NCBI GenBank assembly: GCA_015680685.1
Contig: MNCI01001024.1
Span: 87,577 to 151,576 of the forward strand
Direction: 5' to 3'
Length of the DNA stretch: 64,000 bases
Origin: Gnetum montanum
Taxonomy: Eukaryota; Streptophyta; Gnetopsida; Gnetales; Gnetaceae
Part shown: in pieces, positions 10,796-22,114 of the stretch
Position numbering within the stretch: position 1 is the first letter of the stretch
Layout of the letters: each line of letters begins with the position of its first letter
The notes under the pieces: model-generated
The model's database searches: none
What the model was told of the DNA's origin: nothing
Seen by the model: only the letters and a program-made list of their open reading frames with translations
Program-made: the position numbers and the translations under genes

Positions 10796-13700
10796 CATGT
10801 TCTTTGTCCCCTTCTGGGGGTTCGCCTAAGTCCAGCCTTCTCTTGAGGAAGCTACTGAACATTTCATCGACACCACTCTAGTCGTCCACCAGTTTGGTCT
10901 CCGTGGTGTCCTCCCGTAGCTCCTCCATTTTTTCCACTTGATCCTTGCCCACCTATTCCTCATCGCTCAATAGCTCCATGTTAGTTTCCTCCTCTTCAGT
11001 AATAGTCTCTAAGTCCTGCCTCCTCACTTCTTGGGTCAGGTTTGAAGGCATCAGTAACATGTAAGTGGTCAAAGTAAAAATTATGAATAAAACGAAAACC
11101 ATAAAGCAACAAGTGTGCTAGGTTCACTTACCTCGGGAAGGCATCTTGAACCGTATACGCTTAACCCACGGCTCGTTCACATTTGAGGCCTCCTTTGTTG
11201 AACGTTCACGTTTTGTCAACTTCAACTTGGCCTTGCCAATGGTTTCTTTGATGACCCATTCTGCTCTTTTCGCAGTATAAGGCACATCATCTGGTTCCAA
11301 CCCCACACTGTCACATGTGTGGATTGAGGTACTAGATGATCCCCCTGTCATGATAGAGATGGATTCATCAATTCCCTCGGTCGCATCCTAGGACTTGGCT
11401 CTTTCAAACAAGTGGTTGATCCATGGGCGGGATAGTTGACCTTGATCCCGTAGAACATACTTGTTTTCCGCGCGAAGTACAAGAAACTCAGCTAAGCGAC
11501 GAAGATAACTAGCAAAGAAGGCAAAGGTAAAGTGAGACTAAGCCTCGACATTCGAGCACAATCGCACTATCTCCTTGTAAAGGCCTGACAACAAAAATTG
11601 GGCCCAGTTATAACGCATGCCGGTTTCTAGGACGGTTCGCATAATACGTACAACTTCGACCCCAAGACTCTGTACCTGTGAAAGGGATTTAGGGAATACC
11701 CATGCCCTAAACAGGGGATATAGTTCATTTACTTCCTCAACCTTTGCCTTCCCCTACATAGGGAATCCCTTCACACCCTTGGCAACACCCAACCAATCCT
11801 CTAATTCACGAACCGTATGGAGCTCTTTATGAGCCTTGTCTAAAACTACATTTATACTATCCGTCGGTACACCAAACAGGTTCGAAAAGAATTTAGGCGA
11901 CAGATGGAAAACTATCTTAACACCCTTAATCCGGGTGCTGTAGTAAGAGACAGACTCGTTGAAGGAATCCACGATCCCGATCATTTCTACTATTGACACA
12001 TCAGGGCTCGGGGTCGTAACGAGCTCCATAAGGCCAGAATCGTCCAAACAACGAACGATGGATGGTGGGGCATGAGTGCGCAACCATTTTTGAGCCTTGC
12101 TGACCTCCTCGAACTTTATTGATAGGGTCTCCGCCAAGAGAAACATCAACTGTAGATATAATTCGAAATCATTATATCAGTATAACCCCTCAGCAGTCGA
12201 ACAAACACGTTAACACATATAGAAAATACTGTCATTTATCTTCAGTTGTGGACTTAGATGTGCTACCCAAGTCAGAGTCACGAGGAAATATTGGCCCCTT
12301 ATGTGACCAATCTTCATGCAACCATCCACGAGCTTGGCACATTACAAACGGTCTAGAGAATCGTTTGTGGAAGTGGACGATATCACCATTGGTTTGAGCT
12401 AATACAGCTCCACGAAGGGTGGGACCTGCCATGAAGGTCTCTAGAGTAGTATGAGCTAGAGCGAGCCCATCATCCTCAACGCATGTTCCGTCTGGGTTAA
12501 CTTTAGGTCTACAAATGAACGGATGTTAAAACAGGAGCAAATGCCAAACGATGAAAAGAAACAACAAGCTTAAATGGTCCTACCTATCCACTTGGTACAC
12601 TATGCCAGGAGGGTTCTGGAACAGCTTGTGCACACGTGGGGCTAAAAATAAGGTGTTGTTGAGATAGTCCTGCCCTTGCGGCAATTTAGCCCACATGCGC
12701 GCTAACGGGCATGTGGACCTGGGCCTGCTGGAAGAACCGTCCTCAGCTACAAGTGGCCCCTCGTCAATGTCTTCCACGAAGATTGTGACACCCTCTAAGG
12801 CTCCTGGCAACATGGCCTCAAGCACACTCCATGCCACCAGTTCACTTAGATGCGACCAGATCACCAATTTAAAACTGTCCAGCATGAAGGCTAGGAATTC
12901 ACACGCCCCTTCTCTGAACCAGACCACATTCTTGTCAATAGTCAAATTTTGGGTAGGTTCATCGGCCTCAATGGGACCAAACCATGTCAGTACCCCAACG
13001 AGTTCAACCACCAGGAGAAAAAGTTCAATGTCCCTGCAAGAAACCAAAATGCCACAATAGATCAGCCATACATGAAAAGTAGATGAAAAACAAAATTTCA
13101 TATTATAGGCCGACAGTTAGAAAAATTACAAACTGTTTACACTCGGCGTATACACTGTCAAAACTATTAACACTCGGTGTATACGCTGGGCATATACGCT
13201 GTTGAAACTATTTATGCTTGGCGTATACGTTGTAAAATAAGTTTACGCTGAAAACAGTTCACACTATATGCCATGAAAACAAGTCTACGCTGAACCCCAC
13301 TTGAAAACAATTAACTAATCACGCTCAGCATATACGCCGTAGAAACCCTCAGCGTATATGTCGTAGAAGCCTTCAGCGTATACACTGTGTAAACAGTCTA
13401 CGTCGAACAATGTAAACGACCTACGAATGGTCAGCGTATACACTGATAAAATCATCTATGCTTCATGCCCGTAAAATTTGTTTACACTGTGCATTCATGA
13501 AAACTAATTACGCTACAAACAACTTAGGTTACGTGTAGTATATGCTCTACGCTCTAGAAACCCTCCACACTGTGAACTTACGCTCAGTGTATAGAAATCG
13601 CTACGTCCTTTGTCTACGCTGATCGTCTACGTTGGGCGTATATGCCAAGAAAATTGTTTACGCTATCTGTCTACGCCGGGCATATACGCTGAAACCCTCT

Positions 13701-13900
13701 ACATTGATTGTCTATGCTAAGAAACTAGTACAGATGGAAATAACTAACAACGACAGGATCAGAGCCTACCTGTGTGATGATCTAGGCCACAATGGAATCC
13801 TCGGCCTGGGCAGACACTGCAGCATGGCCTCGCTCTCCTCCGCGAAGGTCAGGTTAGGTCCCTTCCTCCCCTGGCCTTCCACTTCCTTTCCTTTTCCCAT
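10796..13900 (-). pseudogene. Antisense accessory gene of element C: FCP1/NLI-like domain plus PF20167-like domain
   Basis: Exon 1 is 13770-13900 (MGKGKEVEGQG..., donor CACAG|GTAGGC). Exon 2 is 12584-13033 (acceptor TTGCAG, donor ATAG|GTAGGA). Exon 3 is 12508 down to about 12267. Exon 4 is 11132-12149 (acceptor CTACAG, donor GAG|GTAAGTG). Exon 5 is about 10796-11043. Exons 1-2-3 join in frame. Exon 2 reads like a HAD-family FCP1/NLI domain: 'LLVVELVGVL', 'REGACEFLAFMLDSFKLVIW', 'NNTLFLAPRVHKLFQNPPG'. The usual first catalytic Asp appears as Glu (VELVG) and the later DD pair as AP, so it is probably inactive. Exon 4 carries 'KGVKIVFHLSPKFFSNLFGV' and 'ELEDWLGVAKGVKGFPM'; exon 5 is acidic. Stops occur after GFPM and near 11550. 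Element A has the same gene, antisense to pol, at 38113-42640. The phase of the exon 3-4 junction is unsettled. Confidence 0.72.
13128..13735. repeat. CGTATACGC-type palindromic repeat array, intron 1 of C's antisense gene
   Basis: Dozens of variants of 'agcgtatacgctg', 'ggcgtatacac' and 'gtctacgctg' are spaced irregularly, many with the self-complementary core GTATAC. The array lies between exon 1 (13770) and exon 2 (13033) of the antisense gene. The same words recur in C's 3' LTR U3 at 26443-26826. Array-derived open frames here are artefacts. Confidence 0.85.
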
Positions 13901-13914
13901 CTCGTCGTTCTCTA

Positions 13915-14112
13915 CGCTGGGATTGAAAATTTTACGCCACGGTCTGAGTCTCTACGACGACGCTCTGACCTCTACACTCATGCTGAGCCTCTACGCCCGA
14001 GTTGGAAGTTTACGCTTACGCCGGAGTTGGAGGTTTATGCTGGGGTTTGGGTCATCTACGCTTACACTCAGGGTTCATCGTCTATGCTTACACTCAAGAT
14101 TACGCTACAAAT
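13915..14112. repeat. Second block of 'tctacgct/ttacgc' repeats upstream of the antisense gene
   Basis: Short units such as 'ctctacgctggg', 'ctctacgacg' and 'tttacgcttacgccgg' continue the array on the other side of exon 1, where the promoter of the antisense gene should lie. A single N at 14130 marks an assembly join just to the right. Confidence 0.7.
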
Positions 14113-14164
14113 TCAATGTAGTAACAAATNAACCCAACTTCACATGTTCACACTAAACATTTTA

Positions 14165-14345
14165 GTGCAAACATTATACGACCCGGTATGACCCTAAACT
14201 ACCATGACAGCCTGGTAAGGCGTTAAACTGCCATGACAGCCCAGTAAGGCATTAAACTGCCACATACAAACTCCCTACAGCCCAGTAAGGCATTAAAATG
14301 CCACCCACGGCCTGGTAAGCCCTTAAACTGCCATGTGTCCCAGTG
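14165..14345 (+). repeat. Tandem 'taaactgccatgacagccc.gtaaggc' repeat before C's RT
   Basis: About six units of 25-35 bases share 'ttaaactgccat' and 'gcc(t/c)(g/a)gtaaggc'. The same phrase type (TAAACTGGCA with 'cgccatgac') returns after integrase at 24940-25280. Reverse-complement relatives flank A's pol (33660-33990, 42625-42700, and single units near 37663). Confidence 0.75.
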
Positions 14346-17300
14346 TGACGATAAACCACCGTTATGCATGTGCACACAATTTAAGTTGCCTGAGAACATG
14401 GAAAAATCCTCATCACCTCATTCTACTCTCTGTTTATTGGCAGGAGCAAGCTCAATGAATTGTCAGCATCTATCCATACCATTAATCATTGATGGGCCAT
14501 ACAAAAAGATCGCAAGGGACATTGACATAAATCTCATCCACTTAAGTTTATCAGTGGACGATGCAGTCATAGCCTCAACACAGCAAACGCTAGATGACTA
14601 TAAGTGTATGACGAGGCCCCTTGACATAGAAGCTGAAAACATCACCAAAGACACATTGACCAAAGCCCCCATCACCATGCTCGATGGAGAAATTAAAATC
14701 TTAAAATTAAGCACATTACTGCAACCTCAACTAGCCAAAGACATAGAGGATGTGCTTAGGGACAACATAAAAGCATTCGCTTGGTCTTACACCGACATGC
14801 CCGGGTTAGACCCTCAAATCATCCAGCACAACATTATCCTTGATCCGAAATTGAGGCCCGTGAAGCAAAAGGCATTAAAGGTTAAAACTGAGATGGCATT
14901 GGCAGTTTGCAATGAGATCACCAAACTTTATCAGGCTAGTTTCATTTGGGCTATCGATTACGCCGAGTGGATATCAAACATGGTCATTGTCCCGAAGAAG
15001 AATGGAAGCATTCGCTTGTGCATTGACTTTCAAGATCTCAACGTTGCAACCATAAAAGATGATTTTTCCCTACCTAGCATCGATCAACTTGTTAACTCGA
15101 CCGCTGGTCATGCCCTATTATCTTTTATGGATGGCTTCTCGGGATACAACCAGATACACATTAACCTGGAACATCAGCTCTGGACTACCTTTATGACACC
15201 ATGGGGAACCTTTTGTTATACAATGATGCCCTTCGGCCTCAAGAACACTGGGGCCACATATCAAAGGGCGATGACATTCATCTTTAGCGATTACATGTTA
15301 CACTCGCTCAACGACTACGTAGACGACATTGTGGTTAAATCAAAGACATTAGAACAACATGTACAAGATCTTGACTTAGTACTAAAACGTTGTTTAAAAT
15401 ATGAGCTGAGACTTAACCCAAAGAAATGTGTCTTTGGAGTCAAAACAAGAAAAATGCTTGGGTTCATAGCCTTAGAAGCAGGGATACGAGTAGACCCCGA
15501 TAAGGTTAAGGCCATAAAAAACCTAAAACCACGTGGCAACCTTACTGAACTTCGAGGTCTACAAGGTAGGCTACAGTTCATCAGAAGGTTCATAGAAAAA
15601 GTAACAAATAAATTAAAACCTATGAATCACTTGTTACACAAGAACGTCCATTTTGAATGGACTCCACAGTGCCAAGAAGCATTCGATAATATTAAAATGG
15701 CACTTGCCCGACTGCCCACTATTTATCCACCTCAAAATGATAAACCATTTTACATCTACCTCGTAACTTCGGATTCATCAATTGCGTCCATGATTTTCTA
15801 GAAACAAGATAATGGAACCGAAGTCCCTGTCTACTACTTGAGCCATGCATTAGTAAGCCATGAGAAGAAATACAACGACATGGAGAGATCATGTTTAGCC
15901 TTAGTCTTTTCTCTAAAGAAGTGGCGACATTACCTCTTCCACAATCAAGTTAACATAATTTGCAAGGATAATGTGCTCAGAGCCATCACAGGAAACATTT
16001 ACAAGACAAGTTGGATAGCACGTTGGAAAGCCATGATAGCTGAGTTTGACCTACATTACATAGCGCAATCATCAGTTAAGGTTCAAGCCATAGAAAATCA
16101 AATGGCCGCGTCACCAACACACGATCAAGCGATAATAGAGCCAGAATTTCTGGATGAGAATATAAGTGCAATAGACATAGTGCCCGATGACTACGACGCC
16201 ATTCTAAATTTTGATGGAGCATCCACCTCTTGAGGGGGAAGTGCTGCCGCTGTCATCAGCTATCCCTCCGAGGAGATCAGACCCTTTGCTTATCGTTTCA
16301 ACTTTCACTGTACCAACAATATAGCAGAGTACGAAGGTCTCCTTAGAGGTCTTGAGGCAGCACTGGCTTCAGATATCACATGACTTGTGGTCAGAGGAGA
16401 CTCACAACTGGTTTTGAACCAAGTCACAGATATTTATACATGCAAAGCGCAACATTTACAACCATACTCTAACTTGGCAAAACACTTAATGAAGCGATTC
16501 AAAAACATTGATGTGCAACACGTCTCTAGAAATGACAATATCATCGCAGACGCACTAGCCACATTAGTGTTAAACATATTGCCTGACATATTCCATATGT
16601 TGCCAATCTCCATAACCAGTTGTGACGAACCAATAACTGATACCCTTGATACGTTGCCAATAGCGTCCGTTAGTACAACACATGCGATAGAATGGTATGA
16701 TGACATAAAAGAGTACCTTCTACACGGTGAAACACCACAACACTTAACGAACGCACAAAAAGATGCGGTACGAAAATGTTCTAGGCAATACGCACTGGTA
16801 GGGGACACATTGTGTCGTTGATCCTACGAAGGCATATTGCTAACATGTGTTGGTAGTACTGATGCCCAAACCATCGTTGAGCAAGTACACAACGGACTAT
16901 GCAGAGGACACAACACCCAAAGCAATGGCAACAAAGATAAGATGCCTAGGTTATTATTGGCCACACATGGAGTATGATTGTCTCTCCAAGGTTAAAACAT
17001 GTAGTACCTGTCAAAGACATAGTAATCTAATCCATGTCCCACAAAATGAGTTGCATACAGCGCAAATCATGTGGCCCTTTCAAAAGTGGGGGTTGGACCT
17101 GATCGGACCAATAACACCCTCATCTTCTGCAGGATATAGTTTCATCATAACCGCAACGGAATACTTCACAAAGTGGGTAGAAGCTGTTCCCTTTCAAAAG
17201 ACTACATCTAAACACGTGTGCAACTTCATTCTCGAAAACATTGTAACCCGTTTTGACATCCCTATGACCATCATCACCGATAACGGGCCACAATTTAGCA

Positions 17301-17443
17301 GTGCCGAAACAAAAACCTTTTGTGAATGTTTGGGGATCAAAAACTCATTCTTATCCCATTACTACCCTCAGAGCAATGGGTAAGTAGAGGCCACCAACAA
17401 AACCATCATTACTATACTTAAAAAGATGCTTACGCAAAGTAAG

Positions 17444-17448
17444 AAAAG
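17444..17448. repeat. Target-site duplication of element D, left copy (AAAAG)
   Basis: AAAAG stands before the D LTR and again at 24428-24432 after the other LTR. Setting aside D and one copy makes the integrase frame continuous: left codons TQSKK meet right codons RWHKQL, and element A's integrase has the equivalent SKQQWHEQL. Confidence 0.92.
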
Positions 17449-18710
17449 TGTTGGCGACCGTTTGGGACGCGACCGCCAACGAGTGTCGTCGAACAGGATT
17501 TAGGTGCCTGCTGGTCTCTGGCAACACCAAGGCCCAGATACCTCCAAATAAACTCAGTAGTTAATGTGAGTATGTGTGTGTGTTGTTGCGACGTGTGGTT
17601 GTGAGAAATGTAATGATTACGTTGTGTGTAAACTACAAATGACTTACTTTAAAGAGATTCAGCCAACTTTGCCAAGTACTGTGAGTTCTTGAAAATTTCC
17701 TATTTTGTTCAACTGCCTAGTCTACGCGGTCCTTATAATGCCTACTTGTAACAAATAAAATTTTGCAAAAACATTGTAGCACAACTCCGCAATCTACTCC
17801 TAATTTTCCCCAGAGAAAGAGATAGTTCCACAAGAAAACTAGAAATAGAGCAAGATTCGATGGAAATAAAAAGAAAAGAAAAGAAAGCAAATTTTTGTGG
17901 ACCTCAAATATTTAAACAAGATAAAATGACACGAGTAAAAACTTCACAATAAAGCTATCCCAAATTCAATATCTACGAATTGTTCAAACTTCCAAGGCTC
18001 AAACAAGCAATATCTTCAAGACAATCTTACTATGCTACCAAAAATTGCTGCGTAAACTACCACGTACGAGACTCCATTTTGGCTAGATAATAGATGTCAA
18101 TGATCACATTCAAATAGAACCTTTAAAAGACTTGACAATTTCTGATATTCACTTTAAAGATAAAAAGAAGCTATTCTGGTCCCATCAAAATACCAAAGAT
18201 TTTCTGAACCCTCTCGACTATTGGATTGTTCAACGGCGTGACTACAAACAGAGGCTCTCTTAACACAATTCCAATAGCAGTTCTCACACGTTGCACAATA
18301 ACGAAATTTACTCCTAAATTGCTCTTAAGGCTTTTCAACACAAGCGCTTCTATGACAAAATTTTAATAGAAATTTCTATCGGGCAACAAGAACAGTAAGA
18401 GCAATCTAAAAATCCCAAAATTACTTGCCAAGGATGATACCATCTAAACCACTAGCAAAAATATTTAAACAAAACAAAAAATGAAATGCATAACTCACAG
18501 GACCATGACAAAGAGGCTGAAATCTTTATTCTAGCAAGCCATCTTACAAGCAATCATTCACACTTTCTTCTTTACAAAATGCTCTTCTCCCAAGACTCAA
18601 AGTGTCTCCAAGTGAGAGCCCAAGTGCTAACTAGTAGCCTTACAAAATGTGATGTATGAGACCCCCCAAAAGTCCCAATGTTGATGATCTTCCTCCTTGA
18701 GCCCTGAAGC

Positions 18711-18719
18711 CTTTATATA
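18711..18719 (-). promoter_or_regulatory. TATA box in D's 3' LTR
   Basis: The minus strand reads CTATATAAAGGC here, and the same site is kept at 23391-23399 in the 5' LTR. It lies downstream of the 21-bp array in the direction of D transcription, as expected for a U3 promoter. Confidence 0.6.
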
Positions 18720-18924
18720 GGGTTCAAAGGTAGGTAGGGAAGTTACATATTCAAAAATATCTCACCTAACTTCTCTCCCAAGTAACTTGGCCAACCAATT
18801 AGGAGATTACTTGCCCAACAAGTTAGAAGGTTACTTGCCCAACAAGTTAGGTAAGTTACAATAATTTTGGATGGTTGTAACCACCATAGAGATAAAAAAG
18901 CTACAATGGACAAGTGTCCTATTC

Positions 18925-19058
18925 CATGGCCAAGTGTCTTCATTCAGTTGCCAAGTGTCTTCATGTAGTTGCCAAGTGTCTTCATTTTGCTTTCAAGTGT
19001 CTTCATTCAGTTGCCAAGTGTCTTCATTCATTTGCCAAGTGTCTTCATTTAGTTGCCA
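18925..19058 (-). repeat. 21-bp tandem array in D's LTR (first copy)
   Basis: About six to seven head-to-tail units follow the consensus 'ttgccaagtgtcttcattca'. Single-base variants such as 'tttcaagtgtcttcat' occur. The array is repeated in the other LTR at 23580-23718. On the minus strand it lies upstream of the TATA box, so it could be a promoter/enhancer array. The units abut with no spacers, so it is not a CRISPR. Confidence 0.88.
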
Positions 19059-19771
19059 AGTGTTCACCATGGAGAGAAATAAGTTGCAGTTGGCACGTGT
19101 CCCATGCAAGTGACAAGTGGCCTTTCTGGAGAAAAAGAGGTTGTAGTTGACAAGTGGCCTTGGTGGTGGTTATAACCACCATTTCAACTAACAAGTGTTC
19201 AATTCTCATAGGACTTTGAACAATTGTTGCATAAATTCCCTTTTTAAATCAATATTATATTTTATTGCTATTTATATCATAGTAGTAGAGATAATAACCA
19301 TGGATTTGATGCATGGGTTGATATATAAATATATGTATGCGTATACAACCAAATGCATAAGTTGAGTTGTACTCTCACATTTTAATTTGTGGCACCTCGA
19401 ATGTAATCCCAGTTATATCAAGGCCGATTCCATATTCATCTTCTCTGCACTTTATTACAGAAAAAGTAACTAGAGCTACTCTATCATAAGCTTGAGAGAT
19501 ATCTACAATTGATACACCATTTTCTTTTGACTCTAGATAAACCCTCATGCCAACATTCGCAATTGCAATGTCATTATCCCTTGATTTTCAAAACATTCAA
19601 TTCAGCAACATTTTCATTTCTATTCCAACTTCATGGTTAATTAACTGTTGCAAAATTCTTTACAAGAAAGAACATAATCCTCCTTGAACATTTTTAGTTC
19701 ATTAGGATTCTGTACCTCACCATTTGCAAATAAGTCCACCTGTTCCATGAAATGGTAACAATGTGGCAACA

Positions 19772-19786
19772 TTTCTGCCCCCTTTA
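19772..19786 (-). other. Polypurine tract of element D
   Basis: The minus strand reads AAAGGGGGCAGAAA directly before the LTR start TGTTGCCAC. This is the expected plus-strand priming site. It fixes D's orientation and the exact LTR boundary. Confidence 0.8.
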
Positions 19787-20032
19787 AAAGCTTAAAGAAA
19801 TTTATGCAAGGCCCATTTTAAAACTGAATTGTACTGAAGCCTTTATTGAATTTTTACAGCTGAATAGAAATCTTTTTGGAGGAAAATTTCCAGCAAACAT
19901 AAGGTTTGATGGTATAAAAATCTCATTCCTAACAAAACAAACAAACTGTACATTATTAAGCCCTTTGTTCATGGACTATTCTTGAGATGGGAAAAGAATG
20001 GGGAGATTACTTTGGTAGGAATCCTCATATCT

Positions 20033-21996
20033 CTAACCCTCTCGTAAGTAATCTCTCTTTTGGCTTGTTGGAGTTTTCAACTTGATCCTCTTGAGATTTG
20101 TCTTCAGTAATCCTCTCATCTCCTTTCTCAAATGAATTTTCATTTTCTTGGAGTGTACAAATTTTGTTTCAACACCGCCTTTTTCAACTATCTTACTTTT
20201 TCCATTTGAAGTAATGTTATCAATCATGAAAGGTTCACTATAGATGTATACTTGATTCAGTTCTCCTTTCCAAGATAGCCACATGTGAGAATAATCTATT
20301 GATATGTAACCTGAGAAACTCTTGCTCCAACTTCTACTTAATAAAAGACTATGTGAATCTGGTATGTCTGTTACTTGAATAGTTACTCTACTTCTAATGC
20401 GAGGTTCAGAAGCAATTTCCAATAGGACATTTGGTAATTGACCCACAATCTTTACTCCACTTTTATCCACTTGAACAATCTTTTTGTTTGATTTTTCAGG
20501 AATCAAACCAAGTTTCTTACATATAGACAATGGCATTATAGTAGATGTGGCTCCAGAATCAACCAAACAATTATGTAAGTATTTATCCTTTAATTTCATT
20601 GTCAAGAGAAAAGGAGGAGCTTCCTTGTCATACGAAGTCTTTAATTTCTCATCATTGTTAGACACATAACTTAACTCTGATTCTCTAACTCTCCTTTTTC
20701 CTTTAATGAACTCTAAAGCCCTTCTTTGCTGATCTCCAATTTGAAACAATTGATAAAAGCTAATATTGGCCTTGACATGTTTAAGGTCTTCTATCAAATC
20801 ATATTCTCCATCGCCAATAAAAATTGACCACTTTATCCATTTATTAAAAGACTGAGTTGGAGTGCTTTGCTCCACTTGATTGTCTTTACCTTTATTCTTA
20901 TCTCTTCTACTTGGCTCAAAAGCTTTTCTCTTAGTAGATGGATTAGTAATAACATTTGGGGGTCTAGAAGTAGTTAGTCTTTCCTTAGATCGAATACTAT
21001 ATCCATTTTTCTCATTGTTATTACATTCTTCATCTGAAGACATATCTTCTTCAGAACTTGATAGAGAAGAAGTATCGCTAGATCCATTGCTAGAATATTT
21101 ACTTGCATAGTGAACACTACATAACTTGTTATCAGATTCAATATCAAGAAAGTTGGACATAATAAGNNNNNNNNNNNNNNNNNNNNNNNNNNNNNNNNNN
21201 NNNNNNNNNNNNNNNNNNNNNNNNNNNNNNNNNNNNNNNNNNNNNNNNNNNNNNNNNNNNNNNNNNNNNNNNNNNNNNNNNNNNNNNNNNNNNNNNNNNN
21301 NNNNNNNNNNNNNNNNNNNNNNNNNNNNNNNNNNNNNNNNNNNNNNNNNNNNNNNNNNNNNNNNNNNNNNNNNNNNNNNNNNNNNNNNNNNNNNNNNNNN
21401 NNNNNNNNNNNNNNNNNNNNNNNNNNNNNNNNNNNNNNNNNNNNNNNNNNNNNNNNNNNNNNNNNNNNNNNNNNNNNNNNNNNNNNNNNNNNNNNNNNNN
21501 NNNNNNNNNNNNNNNNNNNNNNNNNNNNNNNNNNNNNNNNNNNNNNNNNNNNNNNNNNNNNNNNNNNNNNNNNNNNNNNNNNNNNNNNNNNNNNNNNNNN
21601 NNNNNNNNNNNNNNNNNNNNNNNNNNNNNNNNNNNNNNNNNNNNNNNNNNNNNNNNNNNNNNNNNNNNNNNNNNNNNNNNNNNNNNNNNNNAAATATTTG
21701 TAAACTACCTTAGGAATATCATTGTAGTTTTGAAATCCTAATGGTGTAACTCCTTGCCAAAGATTTGCCATCCTATTCCTTTGAAATGTTGAACTCTTAG
21801 ACTTTCTAGATCTTCTCGTACGAATTGATAAACCAGATATAATGGGTGATTTTCTTAATCTTCTAGTTTTCACTCCACTACTTGTTCCCAATTTAGAAAA
21901 TTTCTTTTCTTCTTCTTCTGATGAAGAATCAGTCTTAGAATCTAGAATATCTTTTGAAACTTTGAAATCTTCCAAACTATTAGATTTCTTGGTCAT
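20033..21996 (-). pseudogene. Element D gag-protease polyprotein (gap inside)
   Basis: The probable start is the ATG at 21994-21996 (MTKKSNSLEDF...) and the stop is at 20033. The N-terminal part is Ser/Glu/Lys/Arg-rich. The frame enters the N gap at 21691 and reopens beyond 21166 with a Ser/Asp-rich segment and basic stretches (SRRDKNKGKDN). A retropepsin-like aspartic protease follows: 'CLVDSGATSTIMPLSICKKL' with the DSGAT active site, near 20540-20580, then 'SHSLLLSRSWSKSFSGYIS'. The 375-codon C-terminal piece has no stop, so this is the best preserved coding frame in the window. No zinc knuckle is visible, and it may be in the gap. No RT follows. It cleaves or assembles nothing alone unless helper proteins are supplied (inference). 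The true frame across the gap is unknown. Confidence 0.75.
21167..21691. other. Assembly gap (525 N)
   Basis: A run of N inside D's gag. The true length may differ from the placeholder. Open frames reported across it carry no information. Confidence 0.99.
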
Positions 21997-22090
21997 GAAC
22001 TGAAAATAGTATCTAATTTCTTAATCCTTACAAATAATTGCTGATGTACTAAAATTATAAGGCTTATGAACCTGGAGGCTAAACTTTCAG

Positions 22091-22107
22091 CCCTCCTTCT
22101 AGCGCCA
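22091..22107 (-). other. Primer-binding site of element D
   Basis: The minus strand reads TGGCGCTAGAAGGAGGG, eight bases after the end of the 5' LTR. The same motif with two changes (TGGTGCTAGAAGAAGGG) is the primer-binding site of element A at 46817-46833. A and D therefore probably prime from the same tRNA. The tRNA cannot be named without a search. Confidence 0.75.
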
Positions 22108-22114
22108 AAAGAAC

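Larger units (their letters stand above)
17449..19771 (-). mobile_element. Element D 3' LTR
   Basis: It begins TGTTGGCGACCG and ends GTGGCAACA on the plus strand. It aligns base for base with 22115-24427 apart from scattered changes and small indels. One example is 'gaaataccacgag' at about 22814, present only in the other copy. It includes the 21-bp tandem array (18925-19058) and a minus-strand TATATAAAG at 18711-18719. Small open frames across the array are repeat artefacts. Confidence 0.93.

Noticed and set aside
10796-13900. Interpreting the FCP1-like exons as an ordinary host gene caught between elements
   Set aside because: The same gene with the same exon order and orientation lies inside element A, upstream of its RT. 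It therefore belongs to the Tat elements.
13632-14156. Plus-strand open frame of 174 codons across the GTATAC array
   Set aside because: Its residues (repeated VYAKK, YTL, LYA) come from the palindromic repeat units, and it runs antisense through exon 1 of the accessory gene. No homology.
18925-19058. CRISPR-like array
   Set aside because: Units abut without unique spacers, lie in a plant LTR, and are duplicated in the partner LTR.
18871-19150. Open frames with repeated CQVSSFS or KCLHSVA
   Set aside because: They are translations of the 21-bp LTR array in different frames, present in both LTRs, with no independent support.
21126-21713. Open frame spanning the N run
   Set aside because: It consists almost entirely of unknown bases.
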